Positions 1-9,598 of a stretch of 64,000 nucleotides of DNA are shown here, piece after piece. The stretch spans positions 1-64,000 of the forward strand of contig JAQSWY010000012.1 of the NCBI GenBank assembly GCA_029266425.1, read 5' to 3'. Both the position numbers and the translations under genes were made by a program. Position 1 is the first letter of the stretch, and each line of letters opens with the position of its first letter. The DNA is from Xanthobacteraceae bacterium (GTDB lineage: Bacteria; Pseudomonadota; Alphaproteobacteria; Rhizobiales; Xanthobacteraceae). The notes below the pieces were generated by a model, which saw only the letters and a list, made by a program, of their open reading frames with translations, was not told the origin of the DNA and did not search any database.

Positions 1-1
1 C

Positions 2-871
<870 letters not shown>

Positions 872-893
872 TTTTCGTCGCCTCTCGTCGATT

Positions 894-1026
894 GTCATGG
901 CCGGGCTTGTCCCGGCCATCCACGGCCTCACTCGTGAAGGTCGTGGATCCCCGGCAAAAGCCGAGGCTGTTGCCTCGGCGTCTCTCAGGAGACGGCGGCC
1001 AGAGGCCGCCTTTGCCCGGGGATGAC
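894..1026. repeat. Family B palindromic repeat between cbbL and cbbS
   Basis: Starts GTCATGGCCGGGCTTGTCCC and ends CCCGGGGATGAC. Longest B copy in the window (133 bp), with extra hairpins in the middle. It fills most of the cbbL-cbbS gap and ends 32 bases before the cbbS ribosome binding site. Confidence 0.85.
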
Positions 1027-1071
1027 GTCCGGAGGGTTCAAGCGGCCATCAAGAGATTAGGAGACACGACC

Positions 1072-1491
1072 ATGCGTATCACCCAGGGAGCCTTCTCCTT
1101 CCTGCCGGACCTCACCGATGCCCAGATCAACAGGCAGGTGCAGTACTGCATCAACAATGGCTGGGCGGTGAACATCGAGTTCACCGACGACCCCCATCCC
1201 CGCAACACCTATTGGGAGATGTGGGGCATGCCGATGTTCGACGTGCCCGACGCCGCCGGCGTGATGTTCGAGCTGCAGGAGTGCCGCAAGGCCTATGGCG
1301 GCCGGCACTACATCCGCATCTCGGCGTTCGACGCCACCCATACGTGGGAATCGGTGCGGCTCTCCTTCATCACCGACCGCCCGGCGGAGGAGCCCGGCTT
1401 CTCGCTCGACCGCCAGGAAGTCGACGGCCGCAACATCCGCTACACGACGCGGTCCTACGCGACCGCCAAGCCGGAGGGCGCGCGCTACTGA
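1072..1491 (+). CDS. cbbS: RuBisCO form I small subunit, red type
   Basis: Small subunit that caps the L8S8 RuBisCO hexadecamer. The product is 139 residues, longer than green-type subunits at the C-terminus, as expected for the red type where a C-terminal beta-hairpin lines the central channel. Recognisable segments are the N-terminal MRITQGAFSFLPDLTDAQI, the NTYWEMWGMPMFD stretch and the closing RNIRYTTRSYA. The ATG is chosen because AGGAG lies at 1059-1063, eight bases upstream; the reading frame stays open further upstream only through the repeat. A strong terminator follows 65 bases after the stop, so most transcripts from the cbb promoter probably end here. Confidence 0.98.
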   Translation: MRITQGAFSFLPDLTDAQINRQVQYCINNGWAVNIEFTDDPHPRNTYWEMWGMPMFDVPDAAGVMFELQECRKAYGGRHYIRISAFDATHTWESVRLSFITDRPAEEPGFSLDRQEVDGRNIRYTTRSYATAKPEGARY

Positions 1492-1555
1492 CGCGCGTTC
1501 TTTAAAGGATCGAACTCTTCGCGGCCGACCAACCCGTTCCTCCCCGGTCGCGAAA

Positions 1556-1597
1556 GGGCCGGTCCGGGATACCGCGCCCCGGACCGGCCCGTTTTTA
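1556..1597 (+). terminator. Strong intrinsic terminator after cbbS
   Basis: A 13-bp perfect stem (1556-1568 GGGCCGGTCCGGG with 1578-1590) and a nine-base loop are followed by GTTTTTATT. It separates cbbLS from cbbX and should lower expression of the downstream genes. Confidence 0.92.
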
Positions 1598-1610
1598 TTC
1601 GTCAGTCCTC

Positions 1611-1713
1611 GTCATCCCGGACGGCCGCAGGCCGAGCCGGGATCGCGGGACGAGAGAGCGCCCCCTTCCTGCCAGCGATCCCGGGTAGCGGCTTTGCCGC
1701 TTCCGGGATGACG
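1611..1713. repeat. Family C palindromic repeat before cbbX
   Basis: Starts GTCATCCCGGACGGCCG and ends TTCCGGGATGAC. The ends resemble family B but the inner sequence differs. It stops six bases before the cbbX ribosome binding site. Confidence 0.8.
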
Positions 1714-1732
1714 GCCAGTGGAGAACGTCACC

Positions 1733-2647
1733 ATGGACGCCATCACCGATCCGCCTGCCGCCATCGATCTACAGGGCGAGTTCACCAATTCCGGCCTCGC
1801 CGCGGTGTTCGACGAGCTCGATCATGACCTCGTCGGCCTCGCCCCGGTGAAGCAGCGGCTGCGCGAGATCGCGGCGCTCCTGCTGGTCGACCGCGCCCGC
1901 GCCCGCTTCGGGCTTTCCGCGGTGAGCCCGACCCTGCATATGAGCTTCACCGGCAATCCGGGGACGGGAAAGACCACCGTCGCACTGCGCATGGCGGAAA
2001 TCCTGCGCAAGCTCGGCTATGTGCGCAAAGGCCACCTCGTCACGGTGACGCGCGATGACCTTGTCGGCCAGTATATCGGCCACACCGCGCCGAAGACGAA
2101 AGAGATCCTCAAGAAGGCGATGGGCGGCGTGCTGTTCATCGACGAGGCCTATTATCTCTATCGCCCGGAGAACGAGCGCGACTACGGCCAGGAAGCCATC
2201 GAGATATTGCTCCAGGTGATGGAGAACCAGCGCGACGACCTCGTCGTCATCCTCGCCGGCTATGGCGACCGGATGGAGCGCTTCTTCACCGCCAATCCCG
2301 GCTTCCGCTCACGGGTGGCGCACCATATCGACTTCCCCGACTATTCGGAGGGGGAACTGAACCAGATCGGCGGGCGCATCCTCGACGGCATGAACTACCA
2401 TCTCAGCGAGGAGGCGGCGAAGGCCTTCGTGCGCTATATCGAATTGCGCAAGCTGCAGCCGCATTTCGCCAATGGCCGCTCGATCCGCAACGCGCTCGAC
2501 CGCGCCCGGCTGCGCCAAGCCAACCGGCTGTTCGCCTCCGCGCGCCCGGTGACCGCCGACGACCTCATCACCATCGAGGCCGAGGACATCCTCGCCAGCC
2601 GGGTGTTCTCCGGTGGCATCGACAGCTATCCGCCGCTGAAGCCTTGA
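1733..2647 (+). CDS. cbbX: RuBisCO activase CbbX (AAA+ ATPase)
   Basis: AAA+ remodelling ATPase that pulls on the C-terminus of red-type CbbL to release inhibitory sugar phosphates. The product is 304 residues, normal for the family. Walker [10 protein letters not shown] is at residues 74-82, Walker B VLFIDEA at 133-139, and the pore-loop motif YIGH at about 114. The ATG at 1733 is preferred over an in-frame GTG at 1718, because GGAG at 1719-1722 is then correctly spaced. It is known in the family that RuBP and ATP drive hexamer assembly. The gene sits behind a strong terminator and a family C repeat, so it should be made in smaller amounts than cbbLS, unless it has its own promoter, which I cannot see. 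Confidence 0.97.
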   Translation: MDAITDPPAAIDLQGEFTNSGLAAVFDELDHDLVGLAPVKQRLREIAALLLVDRARARFGLSAVSPTLHMSFTGNPGTGKTTVALRMAEILRKLGYVRKGHLVTVTRDDLVGQYIGHTAPKTKEILKKAMGGVLFIDEAYYLYRPENERDYGQEAIEILLQVMENQRDDLVVILAGYGDRMERFFTANPGFRSRVAHHIDFPDYSEGELNQIGGRILDGMNYHLSEEAAKAFVRYIELRKLQPHFANGRSIRNALDRARLRQANRLFASARPVTADDLITIEAEDILASRVFSGGIDSYPPLKP

Positions 2648-2674
2648 AGCGGCAACAAACCTCCAGCAACAGAT

Positions 2675-2755
2675 GTCATGGCCGGGCTCGTCCCGGCCAT
2701 CCACGGTTGCTTTCTCGTCACGGACGTGGGTCCCCGGGACAAGCCCGGGGATGAC
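2675..2755. repeat. Family B palindromic repeat between cbbX and rpe
   Basis: Ends GTCATGGCCGGGC and CCCGGGGATGAC, 81 bp. It occupies most of the 130-base gap between cbbX and the epimerase gene. Confidence 0.85.
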
Positions 2756-2777
2756 GTTCCTCTATACGGAGACGAAC

Positions 2778-3446
2778 ATGACCCTCATCGCGCCGTCCAT
2801 GCTGGCCTCCGACTTCGCGCGCTTCGGCGAGGAGGTGCGCGACGTGGTGTCCGCCGGTGCCGACTGGATCCATCTCGACGTGATGGACGGGCATTTCGTG
2901 CCGAACATCACCTTCGGCCCCGACGTCATCAAGGCGATGCGCCCGCACACCGACAAGGTGTTCGACGTGCATCTGATGATCTCGCCGGTCGAGCCCTACC
3001 TCGAAGCCTTCGCCAAGGCTGGCGCCGACATCATCACCGTGCAGGCCGAGGCCACCGACCATCTCGACCGTTGCCTGCAGGTGATCCGCTCGCTCGGCAA
3101 GAAGGCCGGCGTCGCGCTCAACCCGGCGACGCCGGAGAGCACTGTCGCCTATGTGCTCGACAAGGTGGACCTGATCCTCGCCATGACGGTGAACCCCGGC
3201 TTCGGCGGCCAGACCTTCATCCCCGACGTGCTGCCGAAGATCGAGCGGCTGCGCACCATGATCGGCGGCCGGCCGATCCATCTCGAAGTCGATGGCGGGG
3301 TGAATGCCGAGACCGGCGCGCTGTGCGCCCGCGCCGGCGCCGACGTTCTCGTCGCCGGCTCGGCGGTGTTCAAGGGCGGGATAGACGGCTATCGCGCCAA
3401 CATCGCCGCGATCCGGAACGCCTGCGCCGGCCGGGCGGCGGCTTAG
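2778..3446 (+). CDS. rpe: Ribulose-phosphate 3-epimerase
   Basis: Interconverts D-ribulose 5-phosphate and D-xylulose 5-phosphate, feeding RuBP regeneration in the Calvin cycle and serving the pentose phosphate pathway; it could equally be called cbbE. A TIM barrel of 222 residues. The four metal ligands are visible: His32 and Asp34 in HLDVMDGHF, His65 in DVHLMIS and Asp172 in VDGGVN. The NPGFGGQ phosphate-binding loop is at about 139-145. GGAG at 2768-2771 lies upstream of the ATG. It follows cbbX in the same direction; the usual cbbF, cbbP, cbbT and cbbA genes are not in this window. Confidence 0.97.
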   Translation: MTLIAPSMLASDFARFGEEVRDVVSAGADWIHLDVMDGHFVPNITFGPDVIKAMRPHTDKVFDVHLMISPVEPYLEAFAKAGADIITVQAEATDHLDRCLQVIRSLGKKAGVALNPATPESTVAYVLDKVDLILAMTVNPGFGGQTFIPDVLPKIERLRTMIGGRPIHLEVDGGVNAETGALCARAGADVLVAGSAVFKGGIDGYRANIAAIRNACAGRAAA

Positions 3447-3470
3447 GCGCGTACTCGCATTAGGTACAAT

Positions 3471-3551
3471 GTCATCCCCGGCTTGTGCCGGGGATCTCGA
3501 TTCCCGACAGTGCATCAGCGGCCGAGATCCCCGGGACAAGCCGGGGATGAC
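3471..3551. repeat. Family B palindromic repeat
   Basis: Ends GTCATCCCCGGCTTG and CCGGGGATGAC, 81 bp. It lies between the convergent rpe and acyltransferase genes. Confidence 0.85.
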
Positions 3552-3581
3552 GAACTGGGAGGTGGCCCCCCTGCCGCTCTC

Positions 3582-4817
3582 TCACCGCTCCGTCTTCACC
3601 GGCACCGGCTGCACCGGGCCGGCGTGCGGCAGCAGCGCGATCGCCCGGCCGGGATTCTCGTAGCGCTTCGCGATGCGGTTGAAGCGGTCGCGCCAGGGCG
3701 CCTCGACGAGCCGATAGGTCCAGGCCGCGCTCGCCACCACCGCGACGAGGAAGCCGAGCAGCAGGAGATTGGTTCCGACCGGATCGCCGAGGTCGTAGAG
3801 CTGCTTCACATGGCCCTCGACCACGGTGTCGACCTGCAGCGAGGCCGCGCCGAGGTCGCCATAGAGCCAGACCACATAGCCGAGCAGCAGCAGAATCGGC
3901 ATGTGCACCATGTAGATGGAGTAGGACCAGCGGCCGAGCGCGCGCAGCGGCCGGACCTGCAGCACCTTCGACAGCGCGCCGCGCTCGCGGGCGAAGACCA
4001 GGATCGCCGCGCCGAACACGACGGGCGCGACGAGGCTCAGCGCATGCACCTCGTCCGGCCCGTCGCCGGCGACGAGCATGAACAGGCCGGCCAGCGCCAC
4101 AACCGCCACCTCGGCGACCGAGGGCAGCGGCAGCTTGCGCTTTCGGGTCGCCTCATGGACATGATAGGTGACGACACCGGCGAAGAAGCCGCCAATGCAG
4201 CGCACGAAGCCGAAATCCGCGGTCGAGTTCATCAGGGCCGGGGCGAAGGCGAGCAGCACCAGGCTCGCGCCCAGCGTCAGGGCCAGCGAGGCGCCGAGCA
4301 GGCGCTTGCCGGCGAACACCACCACCGCGGCGAACAGGAGATAGGTGTAGAGCTCGGCGCCGATGCTCCAGGCCGGGCTGTTCCAGGCATTGCCATAGAG
4401 CCCCATGGCGGTGAGCAGCGCGGCGTTGAGCGCCAGCGCCAGCAGCGAATAATTGCCGGTCGCATCGGTGATGGTGAGGCTGTCGGGATGGCGGCCATAG
4501 AGATTGATGACCGTGACGATCAGCATCAGCACGAACAGGAGCGCGGCATGCAGCGGCCAGAGCCGGCCGAAGCGCCGCAGGATGAAGCCGCCCACTTTTC
4601 GCGGGCTGTCGAGCCGGCCGCGATAGGCATGACAGACGACGAAGCCGGAGAGCACGAAGAAGAAATCCACGAACAGATATGAGTTCGATAAGATCGCATT
4701 TTGGATGATTTCTGTTTTCATCACGAATGAATAATGGAAGATTGCAACCGCAAGTGCACAGATGCCGCGCCATGAATCGAGCGCTTCGAATCTTTCATTT
4801 CGGATTGTTACTTCCAT
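3582..4817 (-). CDS. Acyltransferase 3 family membrane protein (OafA/YrhL-like)
   Basis: Polytopic inner-membrane acyltransferase of 411 residues, with about ten hydrophobic segments. Members of this family transfer acetyl or succinyl groups to surface polysaccharides, peptidoglycan or lipids; the substrate cannot be told here. The family signature is clear at the N-terminus: LDSWRGICALAVAIFHYS with the catalytic-type His28, then FVDFFFVLSGFVVCHAY and an arginine-rich FILRRFGRLWPLH segment. AGAGG eight bases upstream supports the start. The first 40 codons are clearly more AT-rich than the rest of the gene and its neighbours, which may indicate a local acquisition or simply a weakly structured 5' end. 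It stands alone, convergent with rpe. Confidence 0.88.
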   Translation of the reverse strand: MEVTIRNERFEALDSWRGICALAVAIFHYSFVMKTEIIQNAILSNSYLFVDFFFVLSGFVVCHAYRGRLDSPRKVGGFILRRFGRLWPLHAALLFVLMLIVTVINLYGRHPDSLTITDATGNYSLLALALNAALLTAMGLYGNAWNSPAWSIGAELYTYLLFAAVVVFAGKRLLGASLALTLGASLVLLAFAPALMNSTADFGFVRCIGGFFAGVVTYHVHEATRKRKLPLPSVAEVAVVALAGLFMLVAGDGPDEVHALSLVAPVVFGAAILVFARERGALSKVLQVRPLRALGRWSYSIYMVHMPILLLLGYVVWLYGDLGAASLQVDTVVEGHVKQLYDLGDPVGTNLLLLGFLVAVVASAAWTYRLVEAPWRDRFNRIAKRYENPGRAIALLPHAGPVQPVPVKTER

Positions 4818-5167
4818 CCGCGATGCCTCTCATATTACCGTACCGCTGACACACGGGGATCATCCTCTCCCCACGACACTCCCCAACGAACAATATTGAG
4901 GAAGGTTTCAGCGAAAGCGCGCGGTGACGCGGCGGAAACGGGGCGATTGAGGGGCGGTTTGGCCGTTGCCCGGCTGCAGCAATCCTTCGAGGCTCGCTGC
5001 GCTCGCACCTCACGATGAGCTGGTTCTTAAAGCGACCTCATCCTGAGGTGCTGGCCAAAGGCCGGCCTCGAAGGATGCTCACGCAGGACGCCCTTGCACC
5101 GCCCGGGGCTTCCGATCCGCCCCTCGACCCTCTAGAGGTGATAGGCCAGATACGCCGGAGTGATGTG
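4818..5167. other. Divergent intergenic region, acyltransferase/pepN
   Basis: 350 bases without a gene. Holds the presumed promoters of the divergent genes and one family A repeat. I could not place a convincing -35/-10 pair. Confidence 0.5.
4982..5077. repeat. Family A REPIN-like repeat
   Basis: Outer arms TCCTTCGAGGC and GCCTCGAAGGATG enclose inner CACCTCACGATGAG and CTCATCCTGAGGTG. The left copy is slightly decayed (CACGATG for CAGGATG). It lies just upstream of pepN. Confidence 0.85.
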
Positions 5168-7816
5168 ATGCTGCGCGATGCCGAGCCCCAGCCCGTCCGC
5201 CTCGCCGATTATCGCCCGCCCGACTGGCTGGTCGACACGGTCGATCTCGACATAAGCCTCCACCCCACCGCGACCCGCGTCATCGCACGCCTCGGCATGC
5301 GGCCGAACCCGAGGGGCCGCGAGGGCGCGCCCATCGTGCTCGATGGCGACGAGCTTGAGCTGAAGTCGATCGCGCTCGACAGCGGGGCGCTCCCGGCCGA
5401 GGCCTATGCGGTGACGGCCTCCTCGCTCACCGTCCTCGCGCCGCCGCAACAGCCGCTGATGCTGGAGATCGAGACCGAGGTGAACCCCTCGGCCAACACC
5501 AAGCTGATGGGCCTCTACCGCTCCTCCGGCGCCTATTGCACGCAGTGCGAGGCCGAAGGCTTCCGCCGCATCACCTTCTTCCCGGACCGGCCGGATGTGC
5601 TCGCCATCTATACGACGCGCATCGAGGCCTCTCGCGAGGAGGCGCCGGTGCTGCTCGCCAATGGCAATCCGGTCGAGACCGGCATGGTCGACGGCGCCGA
5701 CCGGCACTACGCGATCTGGCACGATCCCTGGCCGAAGCCCTGCTACCTGTTCGCCATGGTCGGCGGCCGGCTCGAGCGCGTCATCGAACCCTTCGTCACC
5801 GCTTCCGGCCGCGCGGTCGAGCTCGGCATCTATGTCGAACCCGGCAAGGCCGAGCGCGCAAGCTATGCCATGGATGCGCTCAAGCGTTCCATGCGCTGGG
5901 ACGAGGAGGCGTTCGGCTGCGAATACGACCTCGACGTGTTCAACATCGTCGCCGTCGCCGATTTCAATATGGGCGCGATGGAGAACAAGGGCCTCAACAT
6001 CTTCAACGACAAATACGTACTGGCGAGCCCGGAGAGCGCGACCGATGCCGACTATGCCAATATCGAGGCGATCATCGCCCACGAATATTTCCACAACTGG
6101 ACCGGCAACCGCATCACCTGCCGCGACTGGTTCCAGCTCTGCCTGAAGGAAGGCCTCACCGTCTTCCGCGACCAGGAGTTCTCCTCCGACCAGCGCTCGC
6201 GCCCGGTGAAGCGCATTGCCGATGTGCGGCTCCTGAAGAGCCACCAGTTCCCGGAGGACGCCGGCCCGCTCGCCCATCCGGTGCGGCCGGACACCTATCG
6301 CGAGATCAACAATTTCTACACGGCGACCGTCTATGAGAAGGGCGCCGAGGTCGTGCGCATGCTCAAGACCCTGCTCGGGCCGGAGGAATTCCGCTCGGGC
6401 ATGGATCTCTATTTCGAGCGCCATGACGGGCAGGCCGCCACGATCGAGGACTTCCTCGCCTGCTTCGCTGACGCCGCCGGGGCCGACCTCACCCAGTTCG
6501 CCCGCTGGTATGCGCAGGCCGGAACCCCCACGGTGAGCGTTGCCGGCGAATGGGACGAAGTCGCACAGACCTACAGGCTCGACATCTCCCAGCACATCGC
6601 GCCGACGCCCGGCCAGCCGGACAAGCTGCCGATGGTGATCCCGCTTCGCATCGGCCTGATCGGGCCGAATGGACGCGACATGCCGGTCGGCGCGCCCGAT
6701 GGCGGGAATGCGCGGGACGGCGTGCTGGTCTTGAGCGAGCCGCGGCAAAGCTTCACCTTCGCCGGCGTCACCGAGCGCCCGGTGCCCTCGCTCAATCGCG
6801 GCTTCTCCGCCCCGGTGGCACTGAAGACCGGGCTCTCCAGCGAGGACCTCCTGTTCCTCGCCCGGCACGATGCCGATCCGTTCAACCGCTTCGACGCGGC
6901 GCAGACCCTTGCACTCGCGCATCTCGTGGAGGCGACCGAGGCGGCGCGCGCCGGCCGCGCACCCGCTGCCCCGGCGGCGCTGATCAACGCGCTCGGCTCG
7001 GTGCTCACCGACACCGCGCTCGATCCGGCCTTCATCGCCCAGGCGCTGACCGTGCCTTCCGAAAGCGACATCGCCCGCGAGATCGGCGCCGATGTCGATC
7101 CCGATGCGGTGTTCACCGCCCGCACCGCATTGCGCCGGGCGCTCGGCCGCGCCTTGGCGCCGGAACTGGCGAGCGCCTATGAGCGCTTTGCCACCCCCGG
7201 CCCCTATTCGCCGGACGCAGCGGCGGCCGGGCGACGCGCGCTGAAGAACGGGTGCCTCGATCTGCTCGCCGTCTCCCGCGAGGCCGACGGCATCGCCCGC
7301 ACCGTCGCGCTCTACCGCGCCGCCGACAACATGACCGACCGCTTCACTGCGCTCGCCATCCTGGCCCACAGCGCGCCGGAGGAGCGCGACGCCGCGCTCG
7401 CCGATTTCCATGCGCGCTTCCGGGACGATCCGCTGGTGGTCGACAAATGGCTCGCGCTGCAGGCGCAGATCGCGGACGCCGGCACGCTCGACCGGGTGCG
7501 CGCGCTCACCGCGCACCTTTCCTTCTCCATGGGCAATCCGAACCGGGTGCGGGCGCTGATAGGCTCCTTCGCGGCGGCTAACCAGACCCAGTTCAACCGC
7601 GCCGACGGCGCCGGCCACGCTTTCGTGGTCGATGCCGTGCTGGCGCTCGACAGCAAGAACCCGCAGGTCGCGGCCCGCCTGCTCGCCGCCTTCAAGAGTT
7701 GGCGCTCGCTGGAGCCGGTGCGCCGCGCCTCGGCCGAGGCCGCGCTGAAGCGGGTGGCCTCGACCACCGGCCTGTCCCCGGACGTGTCCGACATCGCAAC
7801 GCGCTCGCTCGCCTGA
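5168..7816 (+). CDS. pepN: Aminopeptidase N (M1 zinc metallopeptidase)
   Basis: Cytoplasmic aminopeptidase that removes N-terminal residues from peptides during protein turnover. The product is 882 residues, close to E. coli PepN (870). The exopeptidase motif GAMEN is at residues 269-273, and the zinc site HEYFH at 305-309 with the third ligand Glu328. The C-terminal alpha-helical domain typical of bacterial M1 enzymes is complete. The ATG is set by GGAG at 5157-5160. The reading frame is open for another 51 codons upstream, but that part only translates the family A repeat. Stands alone. Confidence 0.97.
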   Translation: MLRDAEPQPVRLADYRPPDWLVDTVDLDISLHPTATRVIARLGMRPNPRGREGAPIVLDGDELELKSIALDSGALPAEAYAVTASSLTVLAPPQQPLMLEIETEVNPSANTKLMGLYRSSGAYCTQCEAEGFRRITFFPDRPDVLAIYTTRIEASREEAPVLLANGNPVETGMVDGADRHYAIWHDPWPKPCYLFAMVGGRLERVIEPFVTASGRAVELGIYVEPGKAERASYAMDALKRSMRWDEEAFGCEYDLDVFNIVAVADFNMGAMENKGLNIFNDKYVLASPESATDADYANIEAIIAHEYFHNWTGNRITCRDWFQLCLKEGLTVFRDQEFSSDQRSRPVKRIADVRLLKSHQFPEDAGPLAHPVRPDTYREINNFYTATVYEKGAEVVRMLKTLLGPEEFRSGMDLYFERHDGQAATIEDFLACFADAAGADLTQFARWYAQAGTPTVSVAGEWDEVAQTYRLDISQHIAPTPGQPDKLPMVIPLRIGLIGPNGRDMPVGAPDGGNARDGVLVLSEPRQSFTFAGVTERPVPSLNRGFSAPVALKTGLSSEDLLFLARHDADPFNRFDAAQTLALAHLVEATEAARAGRAPAAPAALINALGSVLTDTALDPAFIAQALTVPSESDIAREIGADVDPDAVFTARTALRRALGRALAPELASAYERFATPGPYSPDAAAAGRRALKNGCLDLLAVSREADGIARTVALYRAADNMTDRFTALAILAHSAPEERDAALADFHARFRDDPLVVDKWLALQAQIADAGTLDRVRALTAHLSFSMGNPNRVRALIGSFAAANQTQFNRADGAGHAFVVDAVLALDSKNPQVAARLLAAFKSWRSLEPVRRASAEAALKRVASTTGLSPDVSDIATRSLA

Positions 7817-7915
7817 GCGGGAGGCTCGTCCTGCGATCACGGGAGCTTTCCGGGCATGGAGAAAAGTTCACTTTCGCCGTGCCCGGCCGTCGACTAGTCT
7901 TCCCTATCGTCGGGC

Positions 7916-9430
7916 ATGATGAGGTTCGACGTCGATCGCGATCAGGACTTTCCAGTTTTCGAAGAACAGTCCAGGGCACCGTCGAACAAGATGAAGGGGC
8001 GCGCATGGCTCCAGCTTCAGACGAGCTACGAGAGCGCACCGGTCGCGCTGTGCCTTATTGATCGCGAACGACGCTACGTACTCATCAACGCAAAATTTGC
8101 TTCGATACTTGGCAGAACGTCGGAAGACATTGTCGGCCGCAGCGTCGACGAATTCCCTCCCCTCGCCGCGGCTGCCGCCGACCTCGCCCAGGCGCTTGCC
8201 GGCGCGCCCATGGCGGACCGCGAACTGCACGTTCCGGACACCGGCCGGACGCTGCGGATCTCGGCCGAGATCGTGCGCGACGCCAGGGGCGCGGTGAGCG
8301 GCCTCAGCATCGCCCTTGTCGACATGACCGAGCGCACCAGGATCGCCGGCGCGCTCGACCGCGCCGAGCAGCGCGCCAGCTATGCGCTGCGCACCGCCGG
8401 ACAATGGATCTGGGAGCTCGACATACCGAGCAACCACGTCACCCGCTCGCTGCACTGGAAGGAAGTGCTCGGCTATCAGCCGGGCGAGAGCCTGGTGCCG
8501 GACGAGGAGCTGGCCTGGCAGATCGTCCACCCGAGCGATCGCGCCGGCGCCGACCGCGCCTTGAGGCGCGTGCTGCGTGGCGAACGCAAGACCTTCGAGG
8601 CGACCTACCGCATCCTGCACAAGAATGGCCGCTGGCTCTGGATCCTCAGCCGCGGCGCCGTGGTGGAGCATGCGCCGGATGGCGCGCCCCTGCGCTTCCT
8701 TGCCACGAGCGTCGACATCACACGGCAGAAGCAGATCGAGGAGGAGTTGGCCGCGACCGTGCGCCAGCGCCGCTCGCTGGAGCAGGAGCTGATCCGCGCC
8801 AATCGCCGGCTGACCGCGCTGTCGGAAATGGATTCGCTCACCGAGCTGCCGAACCGGCGCAAGTTCGACAAGGTGCTGGAGCGCGAGTTCCGCCGCACCC
8901 GGCGCAATCAGCCTTCCATCGCGCTGATGATGATCGATGTCGATCATTTCAAGAATTTCAACGATCTGTACGGCCATCAGGCGGGCGACGAGTGCCTGCG
9001 CTCGGTCGCCGAGGCGCTGCGCCAGACCGTGCAGCGCTCCGGCGACATCGTCACCCGCTACGGTGGCGAGGAATTCGCCGCGGTGCTGACCGAGACCGAC
9101 GAGGTGGGCGCCATAGAGGTCGCGGGGCGCATGCTGGCCGGGGTGCGCACACTCGCGCATCCCCATGCCGGCAGCCCGGACAATGTCGTCACGGTGAGCA
9201 TCGGGCTGACCACCTTCAGCCTGGACGCCAGCGGCCAGCCGCCGACCCCGCAGCATCTGCTGCGCGCCGCCGACCGCGCGCTCTATGCCGCGAAGGAAGC
9301 CGGCCGCAACCGCATCGCCGCCGGCCGCATCGACGGCGACGGCACCATCCGCATCACGGTCTCGCCCGAGCGGACGGGTGGCGTGGTGGCGGTCCTCCCG
9401 GCGAGGGAAGTGCCGAAATTCCCGGTGTGA
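7916..9430 (+). CDS. PAS-PAS-GGDEF diguanylate cyclase
   Basis: Predicted soluble diguanylate cyclase making cyclic di-GMP from two GTP. The 504 residues contain a first PAS domain (about 35-145), a second PAS/PAC domain (about 165-280, with WELDIPSNHVTRSLHWKEVLGY), a short coiled linker and a GGDEF domain from about 305. The active-site loop reads GGEEF (383-387), so catalysis should be intact. RSGD at 374-377, five residues before it, is a classical RxxD inhibitory site, so product inhibition is likely. No membrane segments and no EAL domain. The start is uncertain: no clear ribosome binding site precedes the tandem ATGs at 7916 and 7919. The sensed signal is unknown. Confidence 0.93.
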   Translation: MMRFDVDRDQDFPVFEEQSRAPSNKMKGRAWLQLQTSYESAPVALCLIDRERRYVLINAKFASILGRTSEDIVGRSVDEFPPLAAAAADLAQALAGAPMADRELHVPDTGRTLRISAEIVRDARGAVSGLSIALVDMTERTRIAGALDRAEQRASYALRTAGQWIWELDIPSNHVTRSLHWKEVLGYQPGESLVPDEELAWQIVHPSDRAGADRALRRVLRGERKTFEATYRILHKNGRWLWILSRGAVVEHAPDGAPLRFLATSVDITRQKQIEEELAATVRQRRSLEQELIRANRRLTALSEMDSLTELPNRRKFDKVLEREFRRTRRNQPSIALMMIDVDHFKNFNDLYGHQAGDECLRSVAEALRQTVQRSGDIVTRYGGEEFAAVLTETDEVGAIEVAGRMLAGVRTLAHPHAGSPDNVVTVSIGLTTFSLDASGQPPTPQHLLRAADRALYAAKEAGRNRIAAGRIDGDGTIRITVSPERTGGVVAVLPAREVPKFPV

Positions 9431-9434
9431 GGCT

Positions 9435-9457
9435 CCCTCTCCCCGACGGGGAGAGGG
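9435..9457. terminator. Hairpin after the GGDEF gene (family D half-element)
   Basis: Perfect 10-bp stem CCCTCTCCCC/GGGGAGAGGG with a three-base loop, four bases after the cyclase stop. There is no T-run. It looks like one half of the family D repeats seen at 12851 and 53117. Confidence 0.55.
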
Positions 9458-9483
9458 AATTCTCAGGGGTTGTCCGGCTTCAA

Positions 9484-9580
9484 CATCCTTCGAGGCCGCC
9501 TGCGGCGGCACCTCAGGATGAGGTCGCGCTAAAGAACAACCTCATCCTGAGGTGCCAGCGAATGCGAGCCTCGAAGGATG
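9484..9580. repeat. Family A REPIN-like repeat
   Basis: CATCCTTCGAGG ... CCTCGAAGGATG outer arms with both inner arms intact. It lies between the convergent cyclase and Fae-like genes. Confidence 0.88.
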
Positions 9581-9598
9581 CTCAAGCAGAGCCGCCCC

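Noticed and set aside
2673..2777. N-terminal extension of rpe reading [14 protein letters not shown]
   Set aside because: This is the translation of a family B repeat. The family N-terminus and the ribosome binding site place the start at 2778.
3483..4682. Long plus-strand open frame (399 codons) opposite the acyltransferase gene
   Set aside because: It is the antisense shadow of a clear membrane acyltransferase; its product is rich in Arg/His/Gln/Glu with no domain, as expected for antisense frames in high-GC DNA.
5132..7840. 902-codon minus-strand frame opposite pepN
   Set aside because: Fully overlaps the well-supported PepN gene and has no recognisable domain or ribosome binding site.
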